The notes below the pieces were generated by a model that was not told the DNA's origin, did no database searches, and saw nothing but the letters and a program-made list of their open reading frames with translations. From contig CM043944.1 of the NCBI GenBank assembly GCA_014529385.2, positions 178,986,740 through 179,050,739 on the forward strand: a stretch of DNA of 64,000 nucleotides, given 5' to 3'. The first letter of the stretch is position 1; every line of letters starts with the position of its first letter. Source of the stretch: Adiantum capillus-veneris. Its lineage: Eukaryota > Streptophyta > Polypodiopsida > Polypodiales > Pteridaceae. Positions 23,312 to 33,798 of this stretch are shown here, in pieces. Made by a program: the position numbers and the translations under genes.

Positions 23312-24754
23312 ATGGCTTCCACGTCTTCTCGCCCAAGAAGCTTTAGGTGTTTACTGTCTCTCACACCAACAACCAACAGCTGCACTTTGCCTAGAAGGCC
23401 AAGTAGTAGCATATCCTCAATTACAATATCAACTTCAATAAGTGCAGAGAACCAATGGGTTGGACAAAGGATAAACAAAGGTTCATGGGTCCTCATGCAA
23501 CCAAGAAGACCCAAGAGGTCTAGTGGTATCAATGCTTACCGCTCAGCATGGAAGGCCAGAGTGTTGGATTTCAAAGTTGAAATCGGCAAAAGATTTGTAA
23601 AGGAAGTTCTTGTTCAGCATGTGTTTACCCATCCATACGTGATAGCAAACGGTGGAAATGTATCAGATATACATCAACCACGTTGCAATTGTAAGTACTC
23701 TTGACATCTGAACTTCGTTTGATTTGTCATTTTACTTATTGATACTCTCATTATAACTTTTCTTACATATGTTGCAACGTTTATCCCTCTTCTTATGAGC
23801 AATGTATCCATTCTTCACAGCTCAACTACATTAGATTTGTCATTTTTACTTATTGATACTCTTAGTTTAACTCTTCCTATATATATTGCAGATGTTTATC
23901 CCTCTTCTTATGAGCAATGGGAGCCTGTGGAGTGCATAATAGGCCTCTTCCTTGTTGTTCTTGCCCACATTGGTTCTCTACAGTATTCAGGGAGGAGCAG
24001 CAAAAGCCTGGCTGATGAAGGAATATTTTTTCATGACCACTTCTACCAACTCAGCTCAGGGAATAAGAATGGCATGTTGGTGAAACTACCTCTACCAACC
24101 GATTGGAACACTGTGGACTGACCAGTTCCCGAGGAAACAATGGTGGAGGCAATGCGAAGTAAGCTCTAGAAGGATATACAGAGGTCTCTACGTAGCTCTA
24201 TTCCCACCAAACTAGTTAGAATTGCAAACTTTTGTCCTGCTGCACTCTTCATAGAGTTGTTTCATAGCTACAATATCCGTGTTACAAAAACTATGTTCAT
24301 GTGCAAGTCATTTTAGCAGTCATCCTGTGACAAACTTCTTGATAGAGGATGGTATGTAAAGGAAGAGATTGGCTTACGGTGCGAGGTGGCGCTTGATACT
24401 CTAGTTGTCAAGTACATGATTGCAAGCCAATCACTGTTACTCTCCTTTTGGTATATGCGATCACAAATGCTCAATGGTAAGTACATTCCTATGGACCAGG
24501 TTTCTGCAGGTTTGGAAGATAATCCTGTTGTGGATGTGGAAGTGATTGATAAAGAGCATGGCCTAATGTTGGTGGCTACAATAAGGGAGCTATGCAGTCT
24601 TCTGCAGTTGCAGCATGACATAATTGAAGAGTCAATGGACAGGGACCTATCAGATTTTTCCTTTTTCCTAGCTGGCCATAAGGTGATGCGGCGAAGGGAA
24701 AAAGATATTTTGTGCAAAGAGTTGGATGGTTGGGTTGAAATAGTGTCAATGTAA
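23312..24754 (+). pseudogene. Gene A of the large element, unknown function, two exons, decayed
   Basis: The ATG is at 23312. Exon 1 (23312-23691) ends AATT before GTAAGTAC. Exon 2 (23892-24754) follows TTGCAG, and the phases join (T plus AT gives Tyr). About 414 codons result. The start is Ser/Arg-rich (MASTSSRPRSFRC), which could be an organelle or low-complexity leader. Later segments include EQWEPVECIIGLFLVVLAHIGS (hydrophobic), FFHDHFYQLSSG and a helical C-terminus (IRELCSLLQLQHDIIEES). Exon 2 stays in one frame but has three stops: TGA 24119, TAG 24167 and TAG 24314. No family is recognised. It converges on the fusion gene. Confidence 0.5.
23721..23919. repeat. Tandem duplication spanning gene A intron end
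   Basis: A block of about 85 bases (GATTTGTCATTTTTACTTATTGATACTCT ... to TTATGAGCAATG in the second copy) occurs at 23721-23804 and 23834-23919. Only the second copy has the functional acceptor TTGCAG before the exon; the first reads TTGCAACG. Confidence 0.8.
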
Positions 24755-24878
24755 TAGAGATTCTTGTGAACCCAAGTGTATATAAATGACTTTCAATACA
24801 TGAAGTTTTTTGAGCTCATTTGTCAATTGTGCCCTGTGAATATAAGTGTGCTTGAAATACATTTCTTTAGCATGTCAA

Positions 24879-24879
24879 A

Positions 24880-24917
<38 letters not shown>

Positions 24918-24919
24918 TT
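24879..24919. repeat. (CT)n microsatellite
   Basis: CT units with one CTAT interruption, between convergent genes. Confidence 0.9.
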
Positions 24920-24952
24920 AATGTTAGACAAGACAAAGACATGATAGAAGAG

Positions 24953-27936
24953 TCATCTTAATTCATTAGAAAGTACAAACTCGTCCGTGAACAATGGACT
25001 GAGATACAATTTCTGTAAGTATGGAATCAGAATGTCTTCAAGGTAAAAATCAAAGGAATGCCCCTCGAAAGAAGGTGGTGAGATAGTTGTTCCCGGTGTA
25101 TTTAGTTCTCCCTTTTCAGGAGTATCATCAATCAGTAGTGTATTAGTTGCATCAAAGGGTACACCGATTTGGCTAAATGGTTTGTACAAAAGAGGTAAAT
25201 GTGGTTTTTTAGGGTGGTAGTGACCCTCGACGGTAACACATTTTCTTTGATCATACAAAAAGGCAAAATCTGACGTGTGAGCGCCGCATACACCGCAAAC
25301 TATTGTAACTAGTGGCGACAAGTTTCGCCTTTGCATTGAAGACCATATGGCAACTCTGAAGCGCGGAAGAAGAAACTGAATAAATTCCTTGGTTCCTGGA
25401 TGAACCACGACTCGACAAGTTTCCATCCGAAACGTTTGCAAATCCTCAAAGGGTTCTGTGTCACTGAGAGGCACGCGCATCAGCAGCAATCCATTGAGGT
25501 CCAAGATAATCAACCTCTGTAAAAGTTGACAAGTACATATAAGTAGTTAGAAGTTGAACATATTTTGACATACTTGAATAGACATTACCGGAACAACCGT
25601 ATCTACAGGTAGCAAGGGTCCATACTGGGTCTCTGTAGTGTTGTTGTCATTGTTGCTCTCCTCTGCTTTAGCTTCATCATTCACATCTTCATCAAGGGTC
25701 TCCCCCATGGCTCTTTCTGCCTCATTGAAGGTTTCCTCCAAGGTCTTTTCCTCTGCCTCGGTTGATCGGCTTGCATCATCCATCCTTGCCTCATCCATAT
25801 CAGTTTGCTCATCCCGAGGCCTGCTTTCCTCATCCATATCCTTTTGCTCATCCATTGGCCTTCTTTCCTCATCTTGGGTTTCATCCATAGGATCTTTTGG
25901 CTCCTCCACTGGCTGCCTTGCCTCATCCATCCTTGCCTCATCCATATCAGTTTGCTCATCCCTAGGCCTGCTTTCCTCATCCATATCCTTTTGCTCATCC
26001 ATTGGCCTGCTTTCCTCATCTTGGGTTTCATCGATATCCTTTTGCTCATCCGTTCGACTTCTTTCCTCATCTTGGGTTTCATCCATAGGCTCTTTTGGCT
26101 CCTCCACTGGCTGACTTGGCTCTTTCATTGTCTCCTCCATAAGCCCCTCTAGTTGTACACTAGCACCTTCCATATGCTCATTTGACCTTTCCTCATCCTC
26201 GGCTCTTTCATCTTTAGCTGATATGACCCCCTCGGCCCGTTGTGATTCCACTGTATCGGATGCAGGGGTTTGTCGTGGTGGCACGTCATGTATTGTCATA
26301 TCAATTGTGCGGTCGTCCAAGCCGCTATCTTCAGGTTCTCTAGAGATCGACATAGTAAGCAGGTGTTGTATTAAACTTACCCGGTATCTTTGCAAATAAT
26401 CATATGTGTAGTTTCTTAAAGCACTCTGCAAAATTGAAAGACCACATGGTGAGAATTCTTGTATAAACTAAACCAAAACTGACTGAATGCATTGCCAAAT
26501 GGTTACCTTAGTAATGAAAGGTTTTAATGCAAAGTAGCTTTGCAGGACATATTCTGCATGGAGAAGACATCTCTAGCCACAAGAATTTCCATCGATTTGA
26601 TTTGGGACAGGTACATCTTTGATTGGGGCCTTGTATAGTTCATACCTTCCACATAGCTTTCCATAGGCAAGCAACAACCTCTTTATACAACTGCACAAAG
26701 TAGTATCAAGATGTTAGCTTGAGGCTTCAATTTTACATGGATATCTATAAGAAACACTTTCTGATACATAACACTTACAGCCTAATTTCAGGGTGGGTTC
26801 CTTTTATTGAATTGAACACCCACACTGCTGGTTGGTCAACATCAAGGCATATGAGACTCCAGTGATGGTTGTTCTCATATGGAAAGATGATGACAGTTAC
26901 TTCCAGCATAGCACAGTGGAGAAACCAACTCTCAAAGGTCCCAGATGGACTGTTCTTCTGTCTAATAATCATTGACATTTGTGGATCAAGAAGAAACACC
27001 TCCGTGTGGGTGTGCGGTGGGAGTTGACTTTTGATCAAGCTGCAGAGAGCATACCTGAGTTAGTAAACCTATTATCTGAGTTTTCAAAGTTAGCAAGATA
27101 GTAACACTTACTTAAGACAAGCATAGATAATTGTGTCTGACATCTGAGCATCTGGATTCAGCAATAAATTAATGTCCACTTTTTCCAGAGCTAGCTTTCT
27201 AGCTCCATCTACAAATGGTATCTCTGCAAGCAAACCATCCTTCATTGAAAGTAGAGTTTCTTGATTGCTTGCCTCTATGGACAAGGTCACATTTCATTCT
27301 GTTTTCCTCTGGGACTCCACTGCTACTTTTGCTTTCTCCTTAAGCTCTGCTTCCCTCATGTCCTCTGTTTGGCGAGAAACAGTTTTTGCCCTTGCCCTTG
27401 TATTCACATCATGTGTGACATCTATAACTGTGAGTTGTGGCAATAGCTCAGGGGGTATAACAAAATTTCCCTCATTTTCTTATCCCTGCAGACATTGGGG
27501 ACCAGTAGTTTGTCATACCTCCACCTTATTCTTTTTAGTGTCTCACTATCTTTGTCCATTACAGTAACCCTGTGGGCATGGGCTGCTACAATGGTGATGT
27601 CACTGAAGTATTCGAGTAGGAAGTCCTCTGCTGCTTCTTGTAGAGCCATCAAAGCCACCACCTTCCACCTTTTAGTGCCCCAGGTAGCTTCTTCACATAT
27701 GGACCTCACCATCCTCTAAAAGGGCAGCTTTGGTATGCACAAATCTACACATTTCTATGCCTTTCTGATTTCTCTGAAAAGTCCCATGCATCTTTGTAAC
27801 TTCTTCACCCTTGGACCTTTCAAAATTTTATTTGGTTTCCAGGTCTCTTCTTTGGGGTTGCAGATCTGCTACTTGCCTTAGCTGCTAATCCTCATCCCTT
27901 GCCTGCCTTCCTTACAATTGCTTTTGTTCTAGCCAT
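24953..27936 (-). pseudogene. Fusion gene: histone H3 (CENH3-like) - Ulp1 protease - acidic repeats - FCP1/NIF phosphatase, decayed
   Basis: ATG at 27936 begins MARTKAIVRKAGKG, a histone H3 tail. The H3 fold follows: GLFREIRKA*KCVDLCIPKLPF*R, then RWKVVALMALQEAAEDFLL and AHAHRVTVMDKD to about 27515. The Trp after Arg and EAAED point to CENH3-type rather than canonical H3. A linker runs to 27119. The Ulp1 (C48) part follows: VTVIIFPYENNHHWSLICL with the His, VWVFNS where catalytic Asp is usual, and PNQIDGNSCG with the Cys (26590). Then an acidic region and, after an intron at 25589-25519, the FCP1/NIF core LIILDLNGLL, VAIWSSMQRRNL, TLLIDDTP. Intron phases join at four junctions. Lesions: stops in the H3 tail and fold, a frame change near 27440, TGA in the linker, and TAG after NSCG (26573-26575). 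Each domain is recognisable; a single ancestral protein is inference. Confidence 0.65.
25777..26110 (-). repeat. In-frame minisatellite, 147-bp period, coding acidic repeats
   Basis: The unit ATCCATCCTTGCCTCATCC recurs 147 bases (49 codons) apart at about 25777 and 25924, with a third partial copy to about 26110. The protein repeats contain DEQKDMDEESRPRDEQTDMD. The length is a multiple of three, so copy number can change without a frameshift. Confidence 0.85.
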
Positions 27937-27942
27937 TTCACT

Positions 27943-27955
27943 GTATAAAAATAGA
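27943..27955 (-). promoter_or_regulatory. TATA-like box before fusion gene
   Basis: On the minus strand CTATTTTTATACA lies a few bases upstream of the H3-like ATG. It is close for a plant TATA box (a leader of only about 10 bases), so it is uncertain. Confidence 0.25.
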
Positions 27956-27957
27956 GG

Positions 27958-27958
<1 letters not shown>

Positions 27959-28034
<76 letters not shown>
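27959..28034. repeat. (CT)n microsatellite
   Basis: About 37 CT units directly upstream of the fusion gene; GA-rich tracts are common in plant promoters. Confidence 0.95.
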
Positions 28035-28037
<3 letters not shown>

Positions 28038-28086
28038 CTTTCTATAGCTTAGCATATTTGAAGAGAGACAGTGTGAGACTCCCATT

Positions 28087-28145
28087 ACTAACGGCGCGCG
28101 TGGAGCATGTTTTGACCCCAAAAAACACCTCCGCGTGCCGTTAGT
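28087..28145. repeat. GC-rich hairpin A
   Basis: Left arm ACTAACGGCGCGCGTGGAG and right arm CTCCGCGTGCCGTTAGT form a near-perfect inverted repeat with a 23-base loop. It is the first of four related hairpins. Confidence 0.75.
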
Positions 28146-28275
28146 ATAAGGGTACAGAAAGACTCTCTCTCTCTCTCTCTCTTTCTCCCGCCTTCCCTAG
28201 TCTCTACACTTTCTTCCTCACTCTATAACACACACACATACATAGACAAACACACACACACTCGTGGATGCACAG

Positions 28276-28334
28276 TACTAAAGGCGTGCAAAGAGACATG
28301 CAAACCGGATGTGCCTCTCTACGCGCGCCTTTAG

Positions 28335-28336
<2 letters not shown>
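28276..28336. repeat. GC-rich hairpin B
   Basis: Left arm TACTAAAGGCGTGC pairs with right arm GCGCGCCTTTAGTA, and the inner part also pairs (AAGAGACATGC with GTGCCTCTCT). Confidence 0.75.
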
Positions 28337-28370
<34 letters not shown>

Positions 28371-28615
28371 CTGTGTGTGTGTGTTGTATTTGTGTGTGTG
28401 TGTGTGTGTGCGTGTGCATGTGTGTGTGTGTGTGTATGTTATATTTGTGTCTCTGTGTGTTTGTGTGTATGTTATATTTGTGTGTGTGCATATGTGTGTG
28501 TGTGTATGTTATATTTGTGTGTTTGTGTGTGTCTGTGTGTTTGTGTGTGTGTGTATGTGTGTGTGTGTGTGTTGTATTTGTGTGTGTTTGTGAGTGTATG
28601 TGTGTGTTGTTTGTT
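28337..28615. repeat. (GA)n then (GT)n-rich microsatellite block
   Basis: GAGA units at 28338-28368 are followed by GTGTGT with TATGTTATATTTGTG spacers repeated three times. The Cys/Val-rich ORFs here are not genes. From 28616 to 29010 nothing is recognised except a second GA-rich run. Confidence 0.9.
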
Positions 28616-29057
28616 AAGACAGAGCTAGATATGGAATATACTCTGACAGAAACAGAGAGAGAGATAGAGGGAAAGGTAGAGGGACATTTCAGAAGCAGAG
28701 GGAGAGAGAGAAAGAGAGAGGGAGAGGGCCAAACCTTCTAAGGACACAGAACTGCGTTATGTCGAAGATGGGTCGGCTTCCTGTTGGAGACGCAGACGAC
28801 GGCTCTCTCTCTCTCACTCTCTTTGACGCGGTGTGGTTTTTCTCTCTCATGACCTTTATATGTGACGTACAAAAGTATACGGGCTCAATAATGACCGCAC
28901 GTGTGACAACATGCAATTATATTCTATTTTATAGTAACATGTGGGGTGCCGCCATGTGTATCCGTTATAAGTGTGATTTTGAGAGAGAGAAAGAGAGAGA
29001 ACCATAGAAAGAGAGTCAGAGAGAGAGAGAGAGAGAGCCTCATTACTGCCAGAGAGT

Positions 29058-29082
29058 GATAGATAGATAGATAGATAGATAG
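29058..29082 (-). repeat. (GATA)n, 3' tail of the full-length LINE
   Basis: Read on the minus strand this is (TATC)n directly after GGACGATAATAGAA. The truncated LINE on the plus strand ends the same way at 34501-34536, so the tetranucleotide is the 3' terminus of the element. Confidence 0.8.
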
Positions 29083-29135
29083 TTCTATTATCGTCCTGGG
29101 AGGTCAAATATGACCTATGGGACCAAATGAACATG

Positions 29136-32100
29136 TCACGTGGTGTGAATGGAGTTCATAAGTGACTCTCGATGCTCAAAAATGGTTGAAATGAGCGTCG
29201 CAATAGAGAGTCCACATCGTGGTTGGGAGAGGAAGGTATGTAGGGAGAGCTCATGGCTGAATATATGGGGAAAAGAGGACCTAATGTGGTCAAAAGCTGA
29301 GCACTCAAGTAGTGTGTGGTACTCACTCTCTCGCACTTGACGAGGGCATAAGGTGCAAAGTCGATGACACTCCTCGCCAGTTCCCCAACGTCCTGTCTCG
29401 CAGCGTAGAGAATGGGAGCTAAGACGAATGGAGGCAATGGTGCGGATCGCACTCAACGGGATGGGCTCAAGGATATAGGAATGGGTTCGGTTACCTCGTT
29501 CCAAGAAGAAGAGAGATTTGTAGTTTGGGGCAACGTGTGTGGTGTAATGGCTGAAGCGAGAACCTCCGGATTTCTCCCAAGCCATGATACATTGGCGTTG
29601 TAAGAAGGCCTCATTAACTTGGGAGTCGATCGACGCATCCTTGACCAAGTGACATGCATCTTATCTTCCAAACCATTTCTTGATATCAAGCATCCACCCC
29701 GAACTTAGTATTTTGCTCTTGCATGTCTTTTGAACCTTTTGACTTGCTTCATATGCGATTCTACGAAGTCGATGCAAAGGGCTACGTTGTGTCTTACGCA
29801 TGTACTCCACAATCCTTTCCATGCCCAAGACCTCAATGGGAAGCGATCCGGACTCAAGAAGTAAGAGCATGTAGGGTGTTTGTGTCTTGACTTGGAGAAA
29901 GTTGGTGAGAAAACGCTTTTGGACATTCTCAAACTCTTTCCAAGTAGACTTCCCGATGCTTCCACCCCACACCTCCACTCCATAAAGAAGCACCGGTGTC
30001 ACCAATGTGTCAAAGAGGTACTTTTTGAGAGCCCAACACTTGATCTCTCCTGCATTGCACATGTTCTCAAATGCATAATAAGCCCTCTTTCCGGCTTCCA
30101 AGCGACGCATTGCACAATCCTTCCATTTATGATTGGATGGAACCTCAAGGCCATGGTACTTGAAGTGATCTACCACTTCAAGTTTCTCATTGTTGTATAC
30201 AATGCATGGATTTTCATGATTGAGGGTCTTTACAAGCATGACCTTGGTTTTGGATCCATTCACGATCAGCCCGCTATGTAGGCAAAAGCGTTCCAAGACA
30301 CTCATAAGCTTTTGTGCATCTTCTAAGGTATGTGCCAAGAGCACTACATCATCGGCATAAAGCAAAAGCATGATCACCGCATTTCCAATCTTAACCTCTT
30401 CTATGCCTTCTTGCTGCATAAAATCAAGAACCATGTATTCCAATTCATCAATGAGTAGCCCAAAGAGGGTTGGGGAAAGTGGGCATCCTTGTTTGACACC
30501 AATAGTGCTTGCAAAAAATTCTGAAATTCCATCTCCCATACGTAATCGACATATCACTTTTTGGTAGATGCGAAAGACTGCATGCATAAATTCTCTCGGC
30601 ACTTGAAGGCTTTGCATACGTCTCCAAAGATTTCCTCGCGGTACCATGTCAAAAGCTTTCTTGAAATCCACAAAGCAACAATACAACTTTTTTCCTTTCA
30701 ATCGAGACGCTTCCATAAGAACTCGAAGAGTGACAAGGTGATCAATAGTGCTATGATGCTTTCGGAAACCTGCTTGGCCAAGCGCACGTTTGCCATTCTT
30801 TTCAGCCCATTCATTTATCTTCATCTCCATGATACATCCAAATAACTTTGCCATCAAAGAACCAACCATTATAGTGCGATAGTTGTTCACATTGTTTACA
30901 TCTCCTCCTTTGTGCAAAGGTTTGATCCAATTTGCACTCCAATCATGAGGCATGCCATACTGAAGTGCAAGGTTAAACATATCGCATATCCAATATCGTG
31001 TTTTCTTGCTTGTCCATTTAATCATTTCAGCCTTGACACCTTGAAGGTCACCTGCCTTGCGAGTAGCAAGTTTCTCAAGCTCGCGGCATACATCTTCAAT
31101 GGTAAAGAAGGGAGACATAAATGGAAGGGAGCTACAACCCTCCATCTTATCAACATTGGGTTGCTCATAGAGGTTCTTACAATGCATATACATATCCTCA
31201 AGAGTCAAGTCACCAAAGCTCTCAACGCGCTTGCCTTTTAGATTTTGCCAAAACTTACCACATGCATGTGCTTTCTCTTGTGCTAAAAGAAGTTGTTTTT
31301 CGACTTCCCACCTTCTCCTCTTCTTTTGAACAAGTGCTTTGTATGTGTGTGAACATTCCAAGTAAACTTCCTTGTTTTTGATTGCATCCAATCTTAGCAA
31401 GTGTTTTCGGGCTTGACTACATTCCATGTCAAACCATTTCTTCTTGGTGCTACCCTTCTTAGACCTTTTGCAAGACATGTGTTTCGCCGAAAAGCATTCC
31501 TTCGCACAAGAGAAAATTACTTCTTTGAAAACTTTCCACTTGCATTCTAATGTTGGGCTCCCTTGATGCTCTATCATGCTTAACATTTGGTCCACCATAT
31601 TAGCATATATAAGTGCTCGTTTGAAGTCTAGACGTAGGTACAAATGATTCACATCATGATTGGAGGCTACATGCTCAGGCCGTTTACCACACTTGAGGTC
31701 AATACATAACATCCTATGATCCGATTCCGGATTCCATTCACCAAGTGTAAAGCTTTGTATGCATTCTAGAGTGGCTTCTGAGAACAACATATAGTCAATC
31801 ACGCTAGCACCATTGTGCTTTCTACATGTAAAGTCATTGGTGCCTTGCCATAGAGATACACCATTTGCAATGAGCATTCCGGTACTATGCACATATGTAG
31901 AAGTGACTTTCCATAGTGATCCACTTCTTTTGCATCATTAGAACTTCGATTATACATGTATGAGTCATCCACTCTTCTTCATACATGCAGCATGTCGACT
32001 TGTTGTGTGTCGTGTTGTAACATATTTGTGCGAGCATTCATGTCTCCAAAAACAATGACTTCACCTTGATCCTTGTAATGAGCAATGTCTTCCTCTAGTT

Positions 32101-32515
32101 CAATAAAGGGCTGATCTCTATCCATATTCAAGCGAGCATAAAAGTTGGAGTCATAGTGAGGAATGTAGCAGCCGGCCACAAACATGACTTGACCATTTGG
32201 TGGGCTGATTTTCAGCCATAAGTAGCGTTTATACTTATCTTCTTTGACAATGGAAACATCTTTCAAACCCTTTTTGGTCATACATGCTACGCCTCCTTGG
32301 CCTCTTCGTTGCTTTGCATTTTTGGCCCACATCAAAGAATGTACATCGTATTTGTCAAATCCAAGAATTCGTTGCGCATCATGCTCCCATGTTTCGACAA
32401 GAAGTATCACATCGGAGTCATTGGTAAGTTCATCAATGCCAATTCCCGCATTCCATGGATACCCGTTACAATTCCAAAAGCTTATTCGCAAGCGTGAGTT
32501 GGTCTCATAGATCAT
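29136..32515 (-). pseudogene. LINE ORF2: endonuclease - reverse transcriptase, interrupted
   Basis: ATG at 32515 starts MIYETNSRLRISFWNCNG, the first motif of APE-type endonuclease. Further APE motifs are VIVFGDMNAR and WNPESDHRMLCIDL with the catalytic SDH. The reverse transcriptase shows NYRTIMVGSLMAKLF, FVDFKKAFDMVPR, GVKQGCPLSPTLF and LLLYADDVVLL (near 30350). The C-terminus has RLCTLC...EYHTLLEC, a CX2C-H-X4-C motif. Lesions: TGA 31979-31981, a frame change near 31930, and TAA 29661-29663 where the truncated copy has TGG. All key catalytic residues are otherwise present. The full length would be about 1126 codons. Confidence 0.9.
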
Positions 32516-32521
32516 GTGTCC

Positions 32522-33412
32522 CTATTTGTTGGGTGGACTTGCATCCTCCTCAAGTGCCTTTTCTTCTTGAGATGATACCTTAACCTTCTTGCTTCTTTCC
32601 TCGTATGCTTTGCGACGTACATTTTGTTGCATAAGAGTGCGATCCTCATATACATTACAACCCGTTCCTTTGAGGTAGATCCAACCATTGTCAAGGATGA
32701 TCTTTCTCTTTACCTCATCAGCCATGGTACATACAATAGGTCTTTCTCCCGAGCGAGAGACTCCTTGTTTTCCAACTCGATGTGCACCATAAGCCATGAT
32801 TCCTAACATGCCAAAGTGTGTAGCAAAAAACTCTTCAATAGCAACCGCAAGAGATTGGGGTGTTTCCATGCTTTCCTCCTTGATTCCACGAATGATGATG
32901 TTCTTTGAGCGTTTTTGTCGTTCTTGCAATTCTTGAGTGTCCACATTCTCTACATTCTTTGATTGGACAACGGCTTGCGTGATAGGAGATATAGAAACCA
33001 CATTATCCTTACATATATCAGCCCATGATTTGGATGCATTTCTCATCTCACATACATCATGTCGTATTGTATCTATCGTTTCCTCTTTCAATACATGATC
33101 ACTCTCAACTTTGCTCAAGCGCTCTTTCACTACATTCATGTCCACAAGAGAGCGTTTACATTCTTGAACTTCATTCTCAAGATGCATCAAGCGTGTTGTT
33201 TGCATTTCAAGAACCTTCTTGAGGTGCTCATTCTCCACAACGAGAACTCTTAAAGTATCATTCTCCATTGCAAGTGCGCGCAACTCTTCACCTTGCTTGT
33301 TGACGGTTTCTTGTAACGAGATCAAGTAAGCCATGATCATTGCTTCCGTTGTTGTAGACGATGTGGTTGGATTAGCATCCAAATTCCTTGGAGATTTTGC
33401 ATCATTCTCCAT
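32522..33412 (-). CDS. LINE ORF1 protein, coiled coil plus RRM-like
   Basis: ATG at 33412 (MENDAKSPRNLD) gives 296 intact codons ending at TAG 32522. The N-terminal half is a long coiled coil (heptads around VLVVENEHLKKVLEMQ and RLMHLENEVQ). The C-terminal half has KRSKNIIIRGIKE, AHRVGKQGV and RPIVCTMADEVKRKIIL, the pattern of L1 ORF1p RRM-like nucleic-acid-binding domains. It would act as an RNA chaperone in the LINE ribonucleoprotein. The longer frame upstream of the ATG is only translated microsatellite. ORF2 starts 6 bases after the stop. Confidence 0.8.
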   Translation of the reverse strand: MENDAKSPRNLDANPTTSSTTTEAMIMAYLISLQETVNKQGEELRALAMENDTLRVLVVENEHLKKVLEMQTTRLMHLENEVQECKRSLVDMNVVKERLSKVESDHVLKEETIDTIRHDVCEMRNASKSWADICKDNVVSISPITQAVVQSKNVENVDTQELQERQKRSKNIIIRGIKEESMETPQSLAVAIEEFFATHFGMLGIMAYGAHRVGKQGVSRSGERPIVCTMADEVKRKIILDNGWIYLKGTGCNVYEDRTLMQQNVRRKAYEERSKKVKVSSQEEKALEEDASPPNK

Positions 33413-33487
33413 GGCGAGTGTGGCTTTTCCACCCTTGCGAGAGAGGGAGAGAGAGAGAGATAGAGAGGGGGACTCATCACTGTCAGA

Positions 33488-33521
<34 letters not shown>

Positions 33522-33744
33522 TAGAGAGAGATTGACAGACAAAAAGCAATGGAGGAGACACCTCCCATGGAGTTTCTGCAAACTCCACCAACAAAAGGTG
33601 ATCTCTCACTCTGTCTCTCTGTATTTCCAACAGTTGGTAGCAAATTGTGTGTGTGTGTGTAAACAAAGAAAAACCCATACTGTTGTTCAACACACACACA
33701 CACACACACATACACACACACACACCTCAACACATACTTACATA

Positions 33745-33797
<53 letters not shown>
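33413..33797. repeat. Microsatellite-rich LINE 5' leader
   Basis: GA-rich 33437-33534, (GT)n 33646-33661, (CA)n 33691-33725 and (CT)n 33745-33797. Translations such as SLSLSL or RERERE are artefacts. Confidence 0.85.

Positions 33798-33798
<1 letters not shown>

Larger units (their letters stand above)
29058..33796 (-). mobile_element. Full-length L1-type LINE, decayed
   Basis: The minus-strand element has a GA/GT-rich 5' leader (33413-33796), ORF1, a 6-base gap, ORF2 (endonuclease, reverse transcriptase, C-terminal Cys/His motif), a short 3' region (GTCATATTTGACCTCC, near 29100) and a (TATC)n tail. The order is that of plant L1-type non-LTR elements. ORF2 has at least two stops and one frame change, so this copy cannot move on its own. 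Its 5' end abuts the 5' end of an oppositely oriented truncated copy. Confidence 0.85.

Noticed and set aside
28309-28741. Cys-Val rich ORFs that look like membrane proteins
   Set aside because: Pure (GT)n translation in several frames.
28856-29134. Twin-priming origin for the inverted LINE pair
   Set aside because: The plus-strand copy has its own complete 3' end and tail and differs in sequence; twin priming would invert a 5' part of the same copy.
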